A program made the position numbers and the translations under genes. The notes below the pieces were generated by a model. It was not told the origin of the DNA. It did no database searches and saw nothing but the letters and a program-made list of their open reading frames with translations. Shown here piece by piece: positions 31,044 through 40,941 of a stretch of DNA of 64,000 nucleotides. Origin of the DNA: Deinococcus ficus (lineage in GTDB: Bacteria > Deinococcota > Deinococci > Deinococcales > Deinococcaceae); the NCBI RefSeq assembly GCF_003444775.1, contig NZ_CP021081.1, positions 1,538,001 through 1,602,000 on the forward strand. Direction: 5' to 3'. Numbering within the stretch: position 1 is the stretch's first letter; each line of letters opens with the position of its first letter.

Positions 31044-34000
31044 TCAGGGCCTGCGCGCGGATGCGAGGGCCTGCAGGGCCCGGTGCGTGCCCTGCACGTT
31101 CAGGAACGCGTCGCGGTACTCGGCCGGGACCTGCTGCACGGCCGCTTCCAGCCAGGTGAGGGCCTGCTGGAGCGGCGCGTCCGCCGCGGCGGCGTCCAGC
31201 GCCATGAAGACGCGGTGGTGCACGAGAAGCGGCCGGGCGAAGTCGTCCCGGGGCGCGTGGGCGGGCAGGCGCGCGACGGCGGCCTGGCTGTCCGTGCGGG
31301 CCTGTGCGGCCTGCCCGGCGGCCAGGAGGGCGGCGGCGCGCGTGGTCAGGGCGGCCGTTTCCAGGTCCGGGAAGTGCCGCGTGCGCGCGAGGTCCAGGGC
31401 CTGGGTGGCGAGGTCGACCGCGTCCTGCGGCCCGGCGAGGTCGGCGCGGGCCAGCAGCAGGAGGCCCCGGGTGTACGGGAAGTCGCGCCCGCTCAGTCCC
31501 TTCTCGACGTGCTCATACGCGGTCAGGGCTCCGCCCCGGTCCTCCCGCGCGGCCCGGACGCGGCCCACGTGCAGCCACGGAATGAACGCGCCGGAGTCCC
31601 GCGGGTCCGGCTGCGCGAGGGCCCGCCCGGCGGAGGCGAGGCAGTCGTCGTGGGCGCCGATCGCCCAGTACAGGTCCGCGAAGGCCCGGTCCAGGGACCC
31701 GCGTGGCTCGCCCACCTCGTCGCCGTACGCCTCGGCGCGGCGCAGCCAGTCCAGAGCCTGCGCGTAGTGCCGCAGCCGGGTGTGCGAGATGCCCAGTTCC
31801 GTGAGGTTCGCGCGGTACAGGGTGGGCGCATGGGCTCGGTCGAGCTTGACGTCCAGTTCCTCCCGCAGCCGGATCACTTCCGGGAACTGCTCGCGGGCGT
31901 GCAGGGTCGCGGCAAGGTTGTGCATCGCCCACGCCGAGCGGTACGTGTCGCCCAGGGCGCGGAACAGGTCGCTGGACCGCCGCAGGTGCGGTTCGGCCGC
32001 CTCGCCCTGCCCCAGCCGGAGGTACGCGCCGCCCAGGGCGATCTCGCCCAGTGCGCGCTCCCGGTCGTCGCCCAGCGCCTCATGCAGAGCGCGGAGGTAG
32101 GGCGCCATGTCCTGCACGTCCGCCTCGCGGCCCTGGTGCGCCCGGGCCTGCACGAGTTCCCGCAGGAGGGCCGCCCGCACGCGTGGCAGGTCCAGGCCCT
32201 CGAGCTGCGCCAGCCCGGCCAGGGCCTCCGCCTCGGCCGCCTGCGCCTGCCCGCGGCCGAGCAGCCGGCCGGCCCGCAGGGCCGCGACCCGGGCCCGCTG
32301 CGCGTTCGTGCGGGCGCCCGCCGCGAGCCTCTCCACGAGGGGATCGAGGGCCGCCACCTGCTCGGTCCGCCAGGGGCTCTCCGCGGCCCGCACCAGGGCG
32401 TCGAAGGCGGCGTCCTGCTGCCCGAGTTCCGTGTACAGCTGCGCGGCCTCCTCGAAGAAGCGCACCGCCTCCACCGGCCGCAGTGCGCCCAACGCCTCGG
32501 CGGCAGCCCGCAGGAACAGCGGCGCGGCCCCTGCCAGGTCCCCACCCTCCTGCGCGTGCCGGGCCACGCGGGCGGCACTGGCGCCCTCCCGGCCCAGAAC
32601 CCGGGCCGCGCTGCGGTGCAGCAGCCGCCGCACGGACGGCGGAATGCCGGCCAGCACGGTTTCCTGCACGAGGTCGTGGCTGAACCGCTCGCCGGTCATC
32701 ACGCCTGCCGCCTCCAGTTCCTCCCAGGCCGCCGCGACGTCCAGCAGCGGCGCGCCCAGGACGTCTGCGATCAGCTCCACCCGCAGGTCGCTTGCCACGA
32801 TGGCCGAGGCGCGGGCCGCACTCAACGCCAGGACCGACAGGCGCGCAAGCCGGTCCGAGAGGAGCTGCGAGGCGCGCTCCGCGACCGGCAGGGCGCCGCC
32901 CGGGTCGGGCAGTTCGATCAGGTGCTTGACGGTTTCCAGCAGGAAGAAGGGGTTGCCGCCGGTAAAGCGCGTGAGCTGCCCGGCCCGCGCCTGCACCTCC
33001 GGCACGTCCAGGTCCCGCAGCAGTTCCGCGATGGCCTCTTCCGGCAGAGGGCCGAGGTCCAGGCGCCGGTTGTGCCCGGCCGCGCTGCCCCGGCGGAACA
33101 CCTCGGCCGTCTCGGCCGGCAGTTCCGCCGGGCGCACGGTGCAGATCAGGTGCGGCACCCCGCCCGGCTGTCCCAGCGGAAACGCGGAGGAGATCAGCAC
33201 GAAGCCCGCCTCGATGGACGCGGCGTCCGCGAGGTGCAGGTCGTCGTACAGAATGGAGCCCACCCCCGCCAGCCCGGCCTGAAACACGTGCCGGATCGCG
33301 GCGTGCAGGGACGCGTCCGGCGCCGCGGCCTCCCCCGGGCCGGAGCGCAGTTCCGGCAGCAGCCAGGCCAGACTCGCGCGCATCCACGGGTCCAGCGGCA
33401 GGTCGGGGGTCCGCTCCAGAATCCGGCGGAGGTTCCGGCCGGTCGTGGCGTACGGCACCAGCGCGTCCCCCGGGCGGCCCTCCAGGTGCAGCACCTCGCC
33501 CTTGCTGAGCGCGAAATCCCGCGCGAGCCGGGACTTGCCCACGCCGGCCTCGCCGGCCAGGATGATGAACTGCCCGGCCTGCCACGCCTCCTCCATGCTC
33601 TCCCAGGTGTCCGCGCGGCCCACCAGCGTCGGGGGGCGCAGGACGGACAGCGGCAGGCGCCGGCCCCGGCCTGCCGGCGCCCTCACCTCCCCCCGCTCGA
33701 TCTCCCGGGCCAGGGCCACCGTCTCCGGGAGGGGCTCCACGCCCAGCTCCCGGAGGAGAGCCTCCCGGCAGCGGCCGTACGCCCGCAGCGCGGCGGGCCG
33801 GTCCCCGGCGAGGTAATGCAGGCGCATCAGCCGCCGGTGCGCGTCCTCGGACACCAGGTCCAGGTCCAGCAGGCGCAGCGTGGTGCTCACCGCGCCGGAC
33901 AGGTCTCCGGCGGCCTCCTGCTCCGCGGCTGCCCGGGTCAGCAGGCGCGTCTGGGCGTGCTCCAGGCGTTCCCGCCACGCGTGCAGCCAGTCACTCAGGT

Positions 34001-34382
34001 CCGGACGGTCGTCGAAGTCCACGCCCGGCAGGAGCGGCCCGGTCACCATCCCGTCTCCCCCGTCACCGCCCTCACTCACCAGTGCCGCGGCGTCCACCCG
34101 AACGTGCGGCGCGAGCCCCACCCGGTCATCCGCGACCAGCACCGCGTCCCCGGCCGCGCGGTTCACCCGGCGGATCAGGTGCACGAGGTTGTTCCGCGCC
34201 GCGCCTTCCACGGTGTCCGGCCACAGCAGGCCCGCCAGGCGCGACCGCGCCGTGGGGCCTTCCAGGGCCAGGTACGTGACGAGCGCGAGGGCCGTGCCGT
34301 CCAGCCGCACCGCCGGTCCCTCCGGATGGACCAGGGTCGGCGGGCCCAGCACCCGCAGCTGCCAGCTGTCTCCTCGCGCCAT
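31044..34382 (-). CDS. Large SARP/LAL-like transcriptional activator with ATPase and TPR domains
   Basis: A 1112-residue regulator. Residues 1-95 resemble an OmpR-like DNA-binding domain, 100-235 a BTAD activation domain (with LLDLDLVSEDAHRRLMRLHY), then an AAA/STAND ATPase with GEAGVGKS (277-284), and a long C-terminal set of TPR-like helical repeats (about 640-1100). Such proteins sense signals and activate nearby genes with ATP-dependent oligomerisation. ATG 34382 lies eight bases after TATGCT (34391-34396), supporting a leaderless start. Target genes are unknown; the large lipoprotein downstream in the same direction is a candidate. Confidence 0.82.
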   Translation of the reverse strand: MARGDSWQLRVLGPPTLVHPEGPAVRLDGTALALVTYLALEGPTARSRLAGLLWPDTVEGAARNNLVHLIRRVNRAAGDAVLVADDRVGLAPHVRVDAAALVSEGGDGGDGMVTGPLLPGVDFDDRPDLSDWLHAWRERLEHAQTRLLTRAAAEQEAAGDLSGAVSTTLRLLDLDLVSEDAHRRLMRLHYLAGDRPAALRAYGRCREALLRELGVEPLPETVALAREIERGEVRAPAGRGRRLPLSVLRPPTLVGRADTWESMEEAWQAGQFIILAGEAGVGKSRLARDFALSKGEVLHLEGRPGDALVPYATTGRNLRRILERTPDLPLDPWMRASLAWLLPELRSGPGEAAAPDASLHAAIRHVFQAGLAGVGSILYDDLHLADAASIEAGFVLISSAFPLGQPGGVPHLICTVRPAELPAETAEVFRRGSAAGHNRRLDLGPLPEEAIAELLRDLDVPEVQARAGQLTRFTGGNPFFLLETVKHLIELPDPGGALPVAERASQLLSDRLARLSVLALSAARASAIVASDLRVELIADVLGAPLLDVAAAWEELEAAGVMTGERFSHDLVQETVLAGIPPSVRRLLHRSAARVLGREGASAARVARHAQEGGDLAGAAPLFLRAAAEALGALRPVEAVRFFEEAAQLYTELGQQDAAFDALVRAAESPWRTEQVAALDPLVERLAAGARTNAQRARVAALRAGRLLGRGQAQAAEAEALAGLAQLEGLDLPRVRAALLRELVQARAHQGREADVQDMAPYLRALHEALGDDRERALGEIALGGAYLRLGQGEAAEPHLRRSSDLFRALGDTYRSAWAMHNLAATLHAREQFPEVIRLREELDVKLDRAHAPTLYRANLTELGISHTRLRHYAQALDWLRRAEAYGDEVGEPRGSLDRAFADLYWAIGAHDDCLASAGRALAQPDPRDSGAFIPWLHVGRVRAAREDRGGALTAYEHVEKGLSGRDFPYTRGLLLLARADLAGPQDAVDLATQALDLARTRHFPDLETAALTTRAAALLAAGQAAQARTDSQAAVARLPAHAPRDDFARPLLVHHRVFMALDAAAADAPLQQALTWLEAAVQQVPAEYRDAFLNVQGTHRALQALASARRP

Positions 34383-34500
34383 GTGCCGGCAGCATAACGA
34401 AGTCCAGCACGAGCAGGGGATCAAACCCCGGGGCGGTGAACATGGGTCCGTGAGCGGAAGCCGGCCGCCGTGACCTCCGGGCAATGACCTTGGAATGGCA

Positions 34501-34528
34501 GGAGCGCCGGACCTCAGCCCGGCACTCC
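34501..34528 (-). terminator. Imperfect hairpin after amidase gene
   Basis: GGAGCGCCGG (34501-34510) pairs with CCGGCACTCC (34519-34528) apart from one mismatch, eight-base loop, 27 bases past the amidase stop on the minus strand. No T-run. Confidence 0.3.
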
Positions 34529-34554
34529 TGTGGACGCTCCGCGAAAGTGGGGCT

Positions 34555-35931
<1,377 letters not shown>

Positions 35932-35937
35932 GCGGGC

Positions 35938-35982
35938 ATTCTAGGTGGGGCGCCGGGCCGGCGGGCCGGGGCAGGGTAGCCT
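35938..35982. promoter_or_regulatory. Divergent leaderless promoters of amidase and pheA
   Basis: TAGAAT (minus, 35938-35943) is six bases before the amidase ATG and TAGCCT (plus, 35977-35982) is seven bases before the pheA ATG. The two -10 boxes are 33 bases apart, so the polymerases could interfere with each other. Confidence 0.6.
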
Positions 35983-35989
35983 CGGGGGC

Positions 35990-36877
35990 ATGATCGACGG
36001 GGGCAGCCGGGCAGCACCGCAGGGGACCGTTCAGCTCAGGGAACAGCCGGGCCGCGCCGTGGCCTTTCAGGGGAACCCGGGCAGCTACGGGGAGATCGCG
36101 GCGCTGAACGCCCTGCCGGACGGGGAGAGCGAGACGCGCGGGTACCCGACCTTCCACGAGGTCGCCCGGGCCGTGGAGATAGGTGAGGTAGCGTTCGGGG
36201 TGCTGCCGGTGGAGAACAGCCTGATGGGCGCCATTCACCAGAGCATCGACCTGCTGTCGGACACGGAACTGCACGTGGTCGGGGAGGTGATCGTGCGGGT
36301 GAGTCACTGCCTGATGGCGCTGCCGGGCGTGGCCCTGGAGGACATCCGGCAGGTGATCAGCCAGCAGCCGGCGCTGGACCAGTGCACGAACCTGATCCGC
36401 CAGCACGGCTGGACGCCGGTGCCCGGGCACGACACGGCCGGCAGCGCCCGCGAGATCGCGGAGCACGGCCTGCGGGACGCGGCGGCCATCGCCAGCAGCC
36501 GCGCGGCCGGGCTGTACGGTCTGGAGATCCTGAAGCGCGAGATCGAGGACGAGCCGTTCAACTACACGCGGTTCCTGATCCTGTCGCGCCTGCCGCAGGA
36601 CGTGACGGACGCGCCGCACAAGACCAGTCTGGTGTTCGCGGTGCGGCACACGCCGGGTTTCCTGGTGGAGACCCTGAACGAGCTGCGCGGCCTGAACCTG
36701 ACCCGCATCGAAAGCCGGCCCCGCCGGGACCGGGCGTGGAGTTACCTGATGTACGTGGATTTCGAGGGTGACCCGCGGGATCCGCAGGTGGCGCAGGCGC
36801 TGGCGGGGGTGCTGCGCAAGGCGAGTTACGCGAAGATCATCGGGTCGTACCCGATGGCGATCACGCCGGTGGGCTGA
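35990..36877 (+). CDS. pheA: Prephenate dehydratase
   Basis: PheA turns prephenate into phenylpyruvate for phenylalanine synthesis. The 295-residue protein has the PDT catalytic domain (about 20-200): [29 protein letters not shown] and the essential Thr in the NYTRFLIL motif. A C-terminal ACT domain (about 210-290) has [26 protein letters not shown], the Phe-binding ESRP segment, so feedback inhibition by phenylalanine is expected. There is no fused chorismate mutase. The N-terminal 17 residues are extra. Confidence 0.94.
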   Translation: MIDGGSRAAPQGTVQLREQPGRAVAFQGNPGSYGEIAALNALPDGESETRGYPTFHEVARAVEIGEVAFGVLPVENSLMGAIHQSIDLLSDTELHVVGEVIVRVSHCLMALPGVALEDIRQVISQQPALDQCTNLIRQHGWTPVPGHDTAGSAREIAEHGLRDAAAIASSRAAGLYGLEILKREIEDEPFNYTRFLILSRLPQDVTDAPHKTSLVFAVRHTPGFLVETLNELRGLNLTRIESRPRRDRAWSYLMYVDFEGDPRDPQVAQALAGVLRKASYAKIIGSYPMAITPVG

Positions 36878-36889
36878 GCGGGAAAGCAG

Positions 36890-36922
36890 GGGCGGCGCGT
36901 GAGGTAGGCCCACGCGCCGCCC
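36890..36922. terminator. 12-bp inverted repeat between convergent pheA and transcarboxylase operon
   Basis: Perfect stem GGGCGGCGCGTG (36890-36901) with its complement at 36911-36922 and a nine-base loop. Located between the two convergent stops; no T-run on either strand. Confidence 0.6.
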
Positions 36923-36936
36923 GCTGCCGTCGGGCC

Positions 36937-37317
36937 TCAGATCAGTTCGACGAGCACCTGCCCGCCGCTCACCACGTCGCCCTTGCTGACGTTGATGGCG
37001 GCGATCTCCCCGTCGCTGGGGGCGGTGATGGCGGTTTCCATCTTCATGGCCTCCAGCACCAGCAGCGTCTCCCCGGCCTTGCACATCTGGCCCAGCTCGA
37101 CCTGCACGGACGCGACGGTGCCGGCCAGCGGCGCCTGAATGGCCTTGTTGCCCACCTTGGGCCCGCCGCCTTGCTGCGGAGCGGGCATGGCGGGGGCGGG
37201 GGTGGCGGCGCCCGAGCCGAAGCTGCCCGCATGGAACACGCCCAGCGTGGGGGTTTCTTCCTCGACCTCGACGTCCACGTCGTACGCGACGCCGTTGATG
37301 GTGACTTTCAGTTTCAT
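36937..37317 (-). CDS. Biotin carboxyl carrier, transcarboxylase 1.3S subunit
   Basis: A 126-residue biotin carrier. The N-terminus MKLKVTINGVAYDVDVEVEE and the C-terminal biotinyl domain with the site EAMKMET (biotinylated Lys92) match the 1.3S subunit of Propionibacterium transcarboxylase closely. A Pro/Ala/Gln linker (about 37-55) joins the parts. It shuttles CO2 between the 12S and 5S active sites. Last gene of the operon. Confidence 0.9.
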   Translation of the reverse strand: MKLKVTINGVAYDVDVEVEEETPTLGVFHAGSFGSGAATPAPAMPAPQQGGGPKVGNKAIQAPLAGTVASVQVELGQMCKAGETLLVLEAMKMETAITAPSDGEIAAINVSKGDVVSGGQVLVELI

Positions 37318-37354
37318 GGGGGACCTCGGCTTGTGTGGGGGTCTGGCGCGGCGC

Positions 37355-37633
37355 CTAGATGGGGCGGCGGCGGATGCTGTGGGTGACCTCGTGGCCCTGG
37401 ATGGCGGCGCGGCCCTGCTGGGACCACGCGGCGTCGGTGCGGTAGTGCACCTGCCGGACGCGGGCGCGGTGCCCGAGGGTGGCGGCCACGGCGGCGGTGA
37501 TCGCCAGCATGACGTCCTCGGGGATGTCGCGGGCCTGGGCGTCCTTCACGGCCTTCAGTTCGGCTTCCAGGGCTTCCACGCGCCGGAGGAGGGCGTGGAC
37601 GGTGGCGGTCAGGTCGGGGGTGGGGGTGGTCAT
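37355..37633 (-). CDS. Small transcarboxylase-operon protein, possibly OadG/delta-like subunit
   Basis: A 92-residue protein: a helical N-terminal part (VHALLRRVEALEAELKAVKD, a possible coiled coil), then DVMLAITAAVAATLG and a basic C-terminus with WSQQGRAAIQGH. The last half resembles the soluble tails of OadG/gamma subunits of biotin decarboxylases (a strand plus W..GR element), but it has no membrane helix. Located between the 12S and 1.3S genes, so it is probably a structural part of the complex. Confidence 0.55.
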   Translation of the reverse strand: MTTPTPDLTATVHALLRRVEALEAELKAVKDAQARDIPEDVMLAITAAVAATLGHRARVRQVHYRTDAAWSQQGRAAIQGHEVTHSIRRRPI

Positions 37634-37648
37634 GTCAGGTCACCGGCC

Positions 37649-39211
37649 TCACGTGGGGCCCACGCCGTGCTTCTTGGTGGGCTGCAGTTCGCGTTTGCGG
37701 TACAGGATTTCCAGCGCGCGGGCGACCTGGGCGCGGGTGTCGCGCGGGTCGATGATGTCGTCCACCAGCCCGCGGGAGGCGGCGACGGCGGGCGTGCTGA
37801 AGGTCGTGCGGTACAGGTCGATCATCTCGCGGCGTTTGGCGGCGGGGTCCTCAGCGCTCTCGATCTCGCGTTTGAAGATGATCTCGGCGGCGCCCTCGGC
37901 GCCCATCACGGCGATCTCGGCGGTGGGCCAGGCGAACACGCGGTCGGCGCCCATGTCCTTGCTGCACATGGCAAGGTACGCGCCGCCGTAGCTCTTGCGC
38001 AGCACCAGGGTGATCTTCGGCACGGTCGCCTCGGCGTAAGAGTAGAGCATCTTGGCGCCGTGGCGGATGATGCCGCCGTACTCCTGCTGCGTGCCGGGCA
38101 GGAAGCCGGGGACGTCCACGAGGCTCAGCAGGGGGATGTTGAAGGCGTCGCAGAAGCGGATGAAGCGGCTGGCCTTGTCTGAAGCGTTGATGTCCAGCAC
38201 GCCGGCCAGCACGGTGGGCTGGTTGGCGATGAAGCCCACCGTGCGGCCCACGACGCGGCCGAAGCCCACCACGATGTTCCCGGCGTACCCGGCCTGCACT
38301 TCCAGGAAGTCGCCGCGGTCCACGATGTTGGCGATGACCTCGCGCACGTCGTAGCCCTTCTTGTCGTCGTCGGGGATGATCTCGGCGAGGTGCGGGTTGG
38401 GTTCGATGACGTCCACCGGGTCCACGATGGGCGGGTCCTCGGTGTTGTTCTGCGGCAGGAAACTCAGGAGTTTTTTGGCGATCAGCAGGGCGTGGCGGTC
38501 GTCGTCCGCGATGAAGTGGATGTTCCCGGCGCGGGCCATGTGCGCGTCGGGGCCGCCGAGGTCCTCGGCGCTGACCTTCTCGCCGGTGACCTGCTGGATG
38601 ACGCTGGGACCGGTGATGAACATGTTCGCCTGCCGCGTCTGGATGATGAAGTCCGTCAGGGCCGGGGAGTACGCCGCGCCGCCCGCGCAGGGGCCGGCCA
38701 CCACGCTGATCTGCGGGACCACGCCGGAGAGCTGCACGTTCGTGTAGAAGATCTTCCCGTACCCGGACAGCGACCCGATGCCTTCCTGCACGCGCGCGCC
38801 GCCGGAGTCGTTGATGAACACGAAGGGCGTGCCGGTGGAGAGGGCCGCTTTCATCATGGCGACGACCTTGTCCGCGTGCACCTCGCCCACGCTGCCGCCC
38901 GCGACGGTGAAGTCCTGGCTGGCGAAGTGCACGGGGCGGCCCAGCACGGCGCCCACGCCGGTGACGACGCCGTCGGCGGGCGCGTCGAGTCGGTCCATGC
39001 CGAACAGCGTGGCGCGGTGGCGGCTGAACAGGCCGGTCTCCTGCAGCGTGCCGGGGTCCAGCAGCGCTTGCACGCGTTCGCGGGCGGTGAGTTTCCCGCC
39101 GGCGCGCTGCCTGGCGAGCCGGGCCTCGCCGCCGCCGAGTTCCAGGGTGTGGCGCTGCTCGGCCAGCGCCTCGATGCGGTCGTGCATGGTGGGTTTGTTC
39201 GTGGTGGTCAT
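37649..39211 (-). CDS. Methylmalonyl-CoA carboxyltransferase 12S subunit
   Basis: A 520-residue acyl-CoA carboxylase beta-type carboxyltransferase. It has both crotonase-like halves: DSGGARVQEGIGSLSGYGKIF and GPCAGGAAYSPALTDF in the first, KKGYDVREVIANIVD and GFLPGTQQEYGGIIRHGAKMLY in the second. LLSFLPQNNTE and the C-terminus (KKHG..P) match the Propionibacterium 12S subunit closely, which supports transcarboxylase over a propionyl-CoA carboxylase beta subunit. Moves the carboxyl group from methylmalonyl-CoA to biotin. Confidence 0.9.
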   Translation of the reverse strand: MTTTNKPTMHDRIEALAEQRHTLELGGGEARLARQRAGGKLTARERVQALLDPGTLQETGLFSRHRATLFGMDRLDAPADGVVTGVGAVLGRPVHFASQDFTVAGGSVGEVHADKVVAMMKAALSTGTPFVFINDSGGARVQEGIGSLSGYGKIFYTNVQLSGVVPQISVVAGPCAGGAAYSPALTDFIIQTRQANMFITGPSVIQQVTGEKVSAEDLGGPDAHMARAGNIHFIADDDRHALLIAKKLLSFLPQNNTEDPPIVDPVDVIEPNPHLAEIIPDDDKKGYDVREVIANIVDRGDFLEVQAGYAGNIVVGFGRVVGRTVGFIANQPTVLAGVLDINASDKASRFIRFCDAFNIPLLSLVDVPGFLPGTQQEYGGIIRHGAKMLYSYAEATVPKITLVLRKSYGGAYLAMCSKDMGADRVFAWPTAEIAVMGAEGAAEIIFKREIESAEDPAAKRREMIDLYRTTFSTPAVAASRGLVDDIIDPRDTRAQVARALEILYRKRELQPTKKHGVGPT

Positions 39212-39242
39212 GGCTTCAGGCTCCTTCCGGGGAGTTCGGCGG

Positions 39243-40751
39243 TCACGCGGGCTGCACCTGCACGGTGTGGGTCTTGCCGCCCACCTTGACCTCGTACCTG
39301 ATGGGGGTGGTCACGGCGTTCGCGCCGAAGGCGGCGGCGCGGGCGTTCGCGTCGGCCTGCGCGGGGTCCAGGCCGACGTTCTTCGGGCCTTCGGGGCGGG
39401 TCTTGAAGAAGCCGGCGGCCACGCCGGGGAACATGGCGTAGGTCAGGACGTCCTCCTCGGTGCCGTCGAAGCCGTCGAGTTTCTCGGCTTCCGCGCGGAG
39501 TTTCGGGAATTCGTTGGGGATCAGGTCGGCGGGGCGGACGGTGATGGGGTCCTTCTTCGCTTGGGCCTGCGCGGCGGCGATCACGTCGGGCTGCACCTCG
39601 CCGGCGGTCTTGCCGTAGTACCCGAGGGCGAGGTCGGCGAACTCGCCGGTGAGGACCTTGTACTTGCCCATCAGGACGTTGAACACCGCCTGCGTGCCCA
39701 CGATCTGGCTGCTGGGCGTGACCAGGGGCGGGTACCCGGCGTCGGCGCGCACGCGCGGCACTTCCAGCAGCACGTCTTTCAGGCGGTCGCCGGCGCCCTG
39801 CTGCCTGAGCTGGGATTCCATGTTGCTGATCATCCCGCCGGGAATCTGGCTGTCGAAGATCTCGGTTTCCACGCCGGTGATCGCGCTCATGAACTGCGTG
39901 TACCTGGGGCGCACGGCGGCGAAGTGGTCCTTGATGCGGGTCAGGCGGTCCTTGTCGAGCGTGGTGGTGTAGGGGGTGCCTTCCAGCATCTCCACGAGGC
40001 TTTCGGTGGGGTTATGGCCGGGGCCTAGGCTGAGGCTGCTGATGGCGGTGTCCACCACGTCCGCGCCGGCCTCGATGGCCTTCATCAGGGACACCAGGGT
40101 GACGCCGGTGGTGCTGTGGCAGTGGACGTGCACGGGCACGTCGCCCAGGGCGTCCTTGATGCCCCTCACGATGTCGTACGCAGGCTGCGGTTTGAGCAGG
40201 GCGGCCATGTCCTTGAGACACAGACTGTCGCAGCCGAGGTCCATCAGGTCGCGGGCGAGCTGCACGTACCCCTCGACGGTGTGCAGGGGGCTGACGGTGT
40301 AGCAGATGGTGCCCTGCGCGTGTTTGCCGGCCTTCTTCACGGCCTTGAGGGCGCGCTCGACGTTGCGGACGTCGTTCAGGGCGTCGAAGGTGCGGAAGAC
40401 GTCCATGCCGTTCTCGGCGGCCCGGTCCACGAAGGCGTCCACGACGTCGTCGGCGTAGTGGCGGTACCCGAGGAGGTTCTGGCCGCGCAGCAGCATCTGC
40501 AGCCGGGAGTTGGGCATGAGGCGCCGGAAGGTGCGCAGGCGTTCCCAGGGGTCCTCGTTCAGGAAGCGGATACAGGCGTCGAAGGTGGCGCCGCCCCAGC
40601 ATTCCACGCTCCAGAACCCGGCGGCGTCCAGGTCCGCGCAGGCGCCCTCCATGTCCTCCAGGGCCATGCGGGTCGCCATGAGACTCTGGTGGGCGTCCCG
40701 CAGGGCGAGCTCGGTGACGCCGATCACACGTTTGTTCCCTTGGTCACTCAT
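39243..40751 (-). CDS. Methylmalonyl-CoA carboxyltransferase 5S subunit
   Basis: A 502-residue pyruvate-side carboxyltransferase. The HMGL-like barrel has ELALRDAHQSLMATRM (metal ligand Asp19), LCLKDMAALLKPQPAYD (carbamylated Lys) and VHVHCHSTTG (metal-binding His pair), followed by the conserved carboxylase domain (SQIPGGMISNMESQLRQQG and the C-terminal biotin-carboxylase-like arm). Its long stretch of near-identity with Propionibacterium 5S, with the neighbouring 12S and 1.3S genes, indicates transfer of CO2 from biotin to pyruvate giving oxaloacetate. No membrane Na+ pump subunit is encoded. First gene of the operon. Confidence 0.9.
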   Translation of the reverse strand: MSDQGNKRVIGVTELALRDAHQSLMATRMALEDMEGACADLDAAGFWSVECWGGATFDACIRFLNEDPWERLRTFRRLMPNSRLQMLLRGQNLLGYRHYADDVVDAFVDRAAENGMDVFRTFDALNDVRNVERALKAVKKAGKHAQGTICYTVSPLHTVEGYVQLARDLMDLGCDSLCLKDMAALLKPQPAYDIVRGIKDALGDVPVHVHCHSTTGVTLVSLMKAIEAGADVVDTAISSLSLGPGHNPTESLVEMLEGTPYTTTLDKDRLTRIKDHFAAVRPRYTQFMSAITGVETEIFDSQIPGGMISNMESQLRQQGAGDRLKDVLLEVPRVRADAGYPPLVTPSSQIVGTQAVFNVLMGKYKVLTGEFADLALGYYGKTAGEVQPDVIAAAQAQAKKDPITVRPADLIPNEFPKLRAEAEKLDGFDGTEEDVLTYAMFPGVAAGFFKTRPEGPKNVGLDPAQADANARAAAFGANAVTTPIRYEVKVGGKTHTVQVQPA

Positions 40752-40828
40752 GAGCTCATCCTGTCACTCCAGGCCGGGACGGATGCCGGGTCGCAGATGA
40801 GGCGTCCCTAAAGAAAGAACGCGGCGCA

Positions 40829-40857
40829 CATTTGTTGCGCAATGGCAAATAAGTCAA
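40829..40857 (-). promoter_or_regulatory. Promoter and possible operator of transcarboxylase operon
   Basis: TTGACT (AGTCAA at 40852-40857) is a good -35 on the minus strand; the -10 is weak. Between them lies ATTTG...CAAAT (40830-40834 and 40846-40850) around the palindrome TTGCGCAA (40835-40842), where a repressor could block the polymerase. Confidence 0.4.
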
Positions 40858-40941
40858 GCAAGGAAACAAAGACGAACGCCACCAGTCCGCAACCCAGCAA
40901 TACAGGTGTCCCGGTCCATCGTGCAGGCTATCGTGAAGGGC

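Noticed and set aside
31035..34397. 1120-codon plus-strand frame opposite the SARP-like regulator
   Set aside because: Rich in Arg/Gly/Pro/His typical of antisense frames; the minus-strand protein has clear domains and a leaderless promoter.
37649..40751. Oxaloacetate or methylmalonyl-CoA decarboxylase sodium pump
   Set aside because: No membrane beta subunit is encoded, and the 5S and 12S subunits match the soluble transcarboxylase better.
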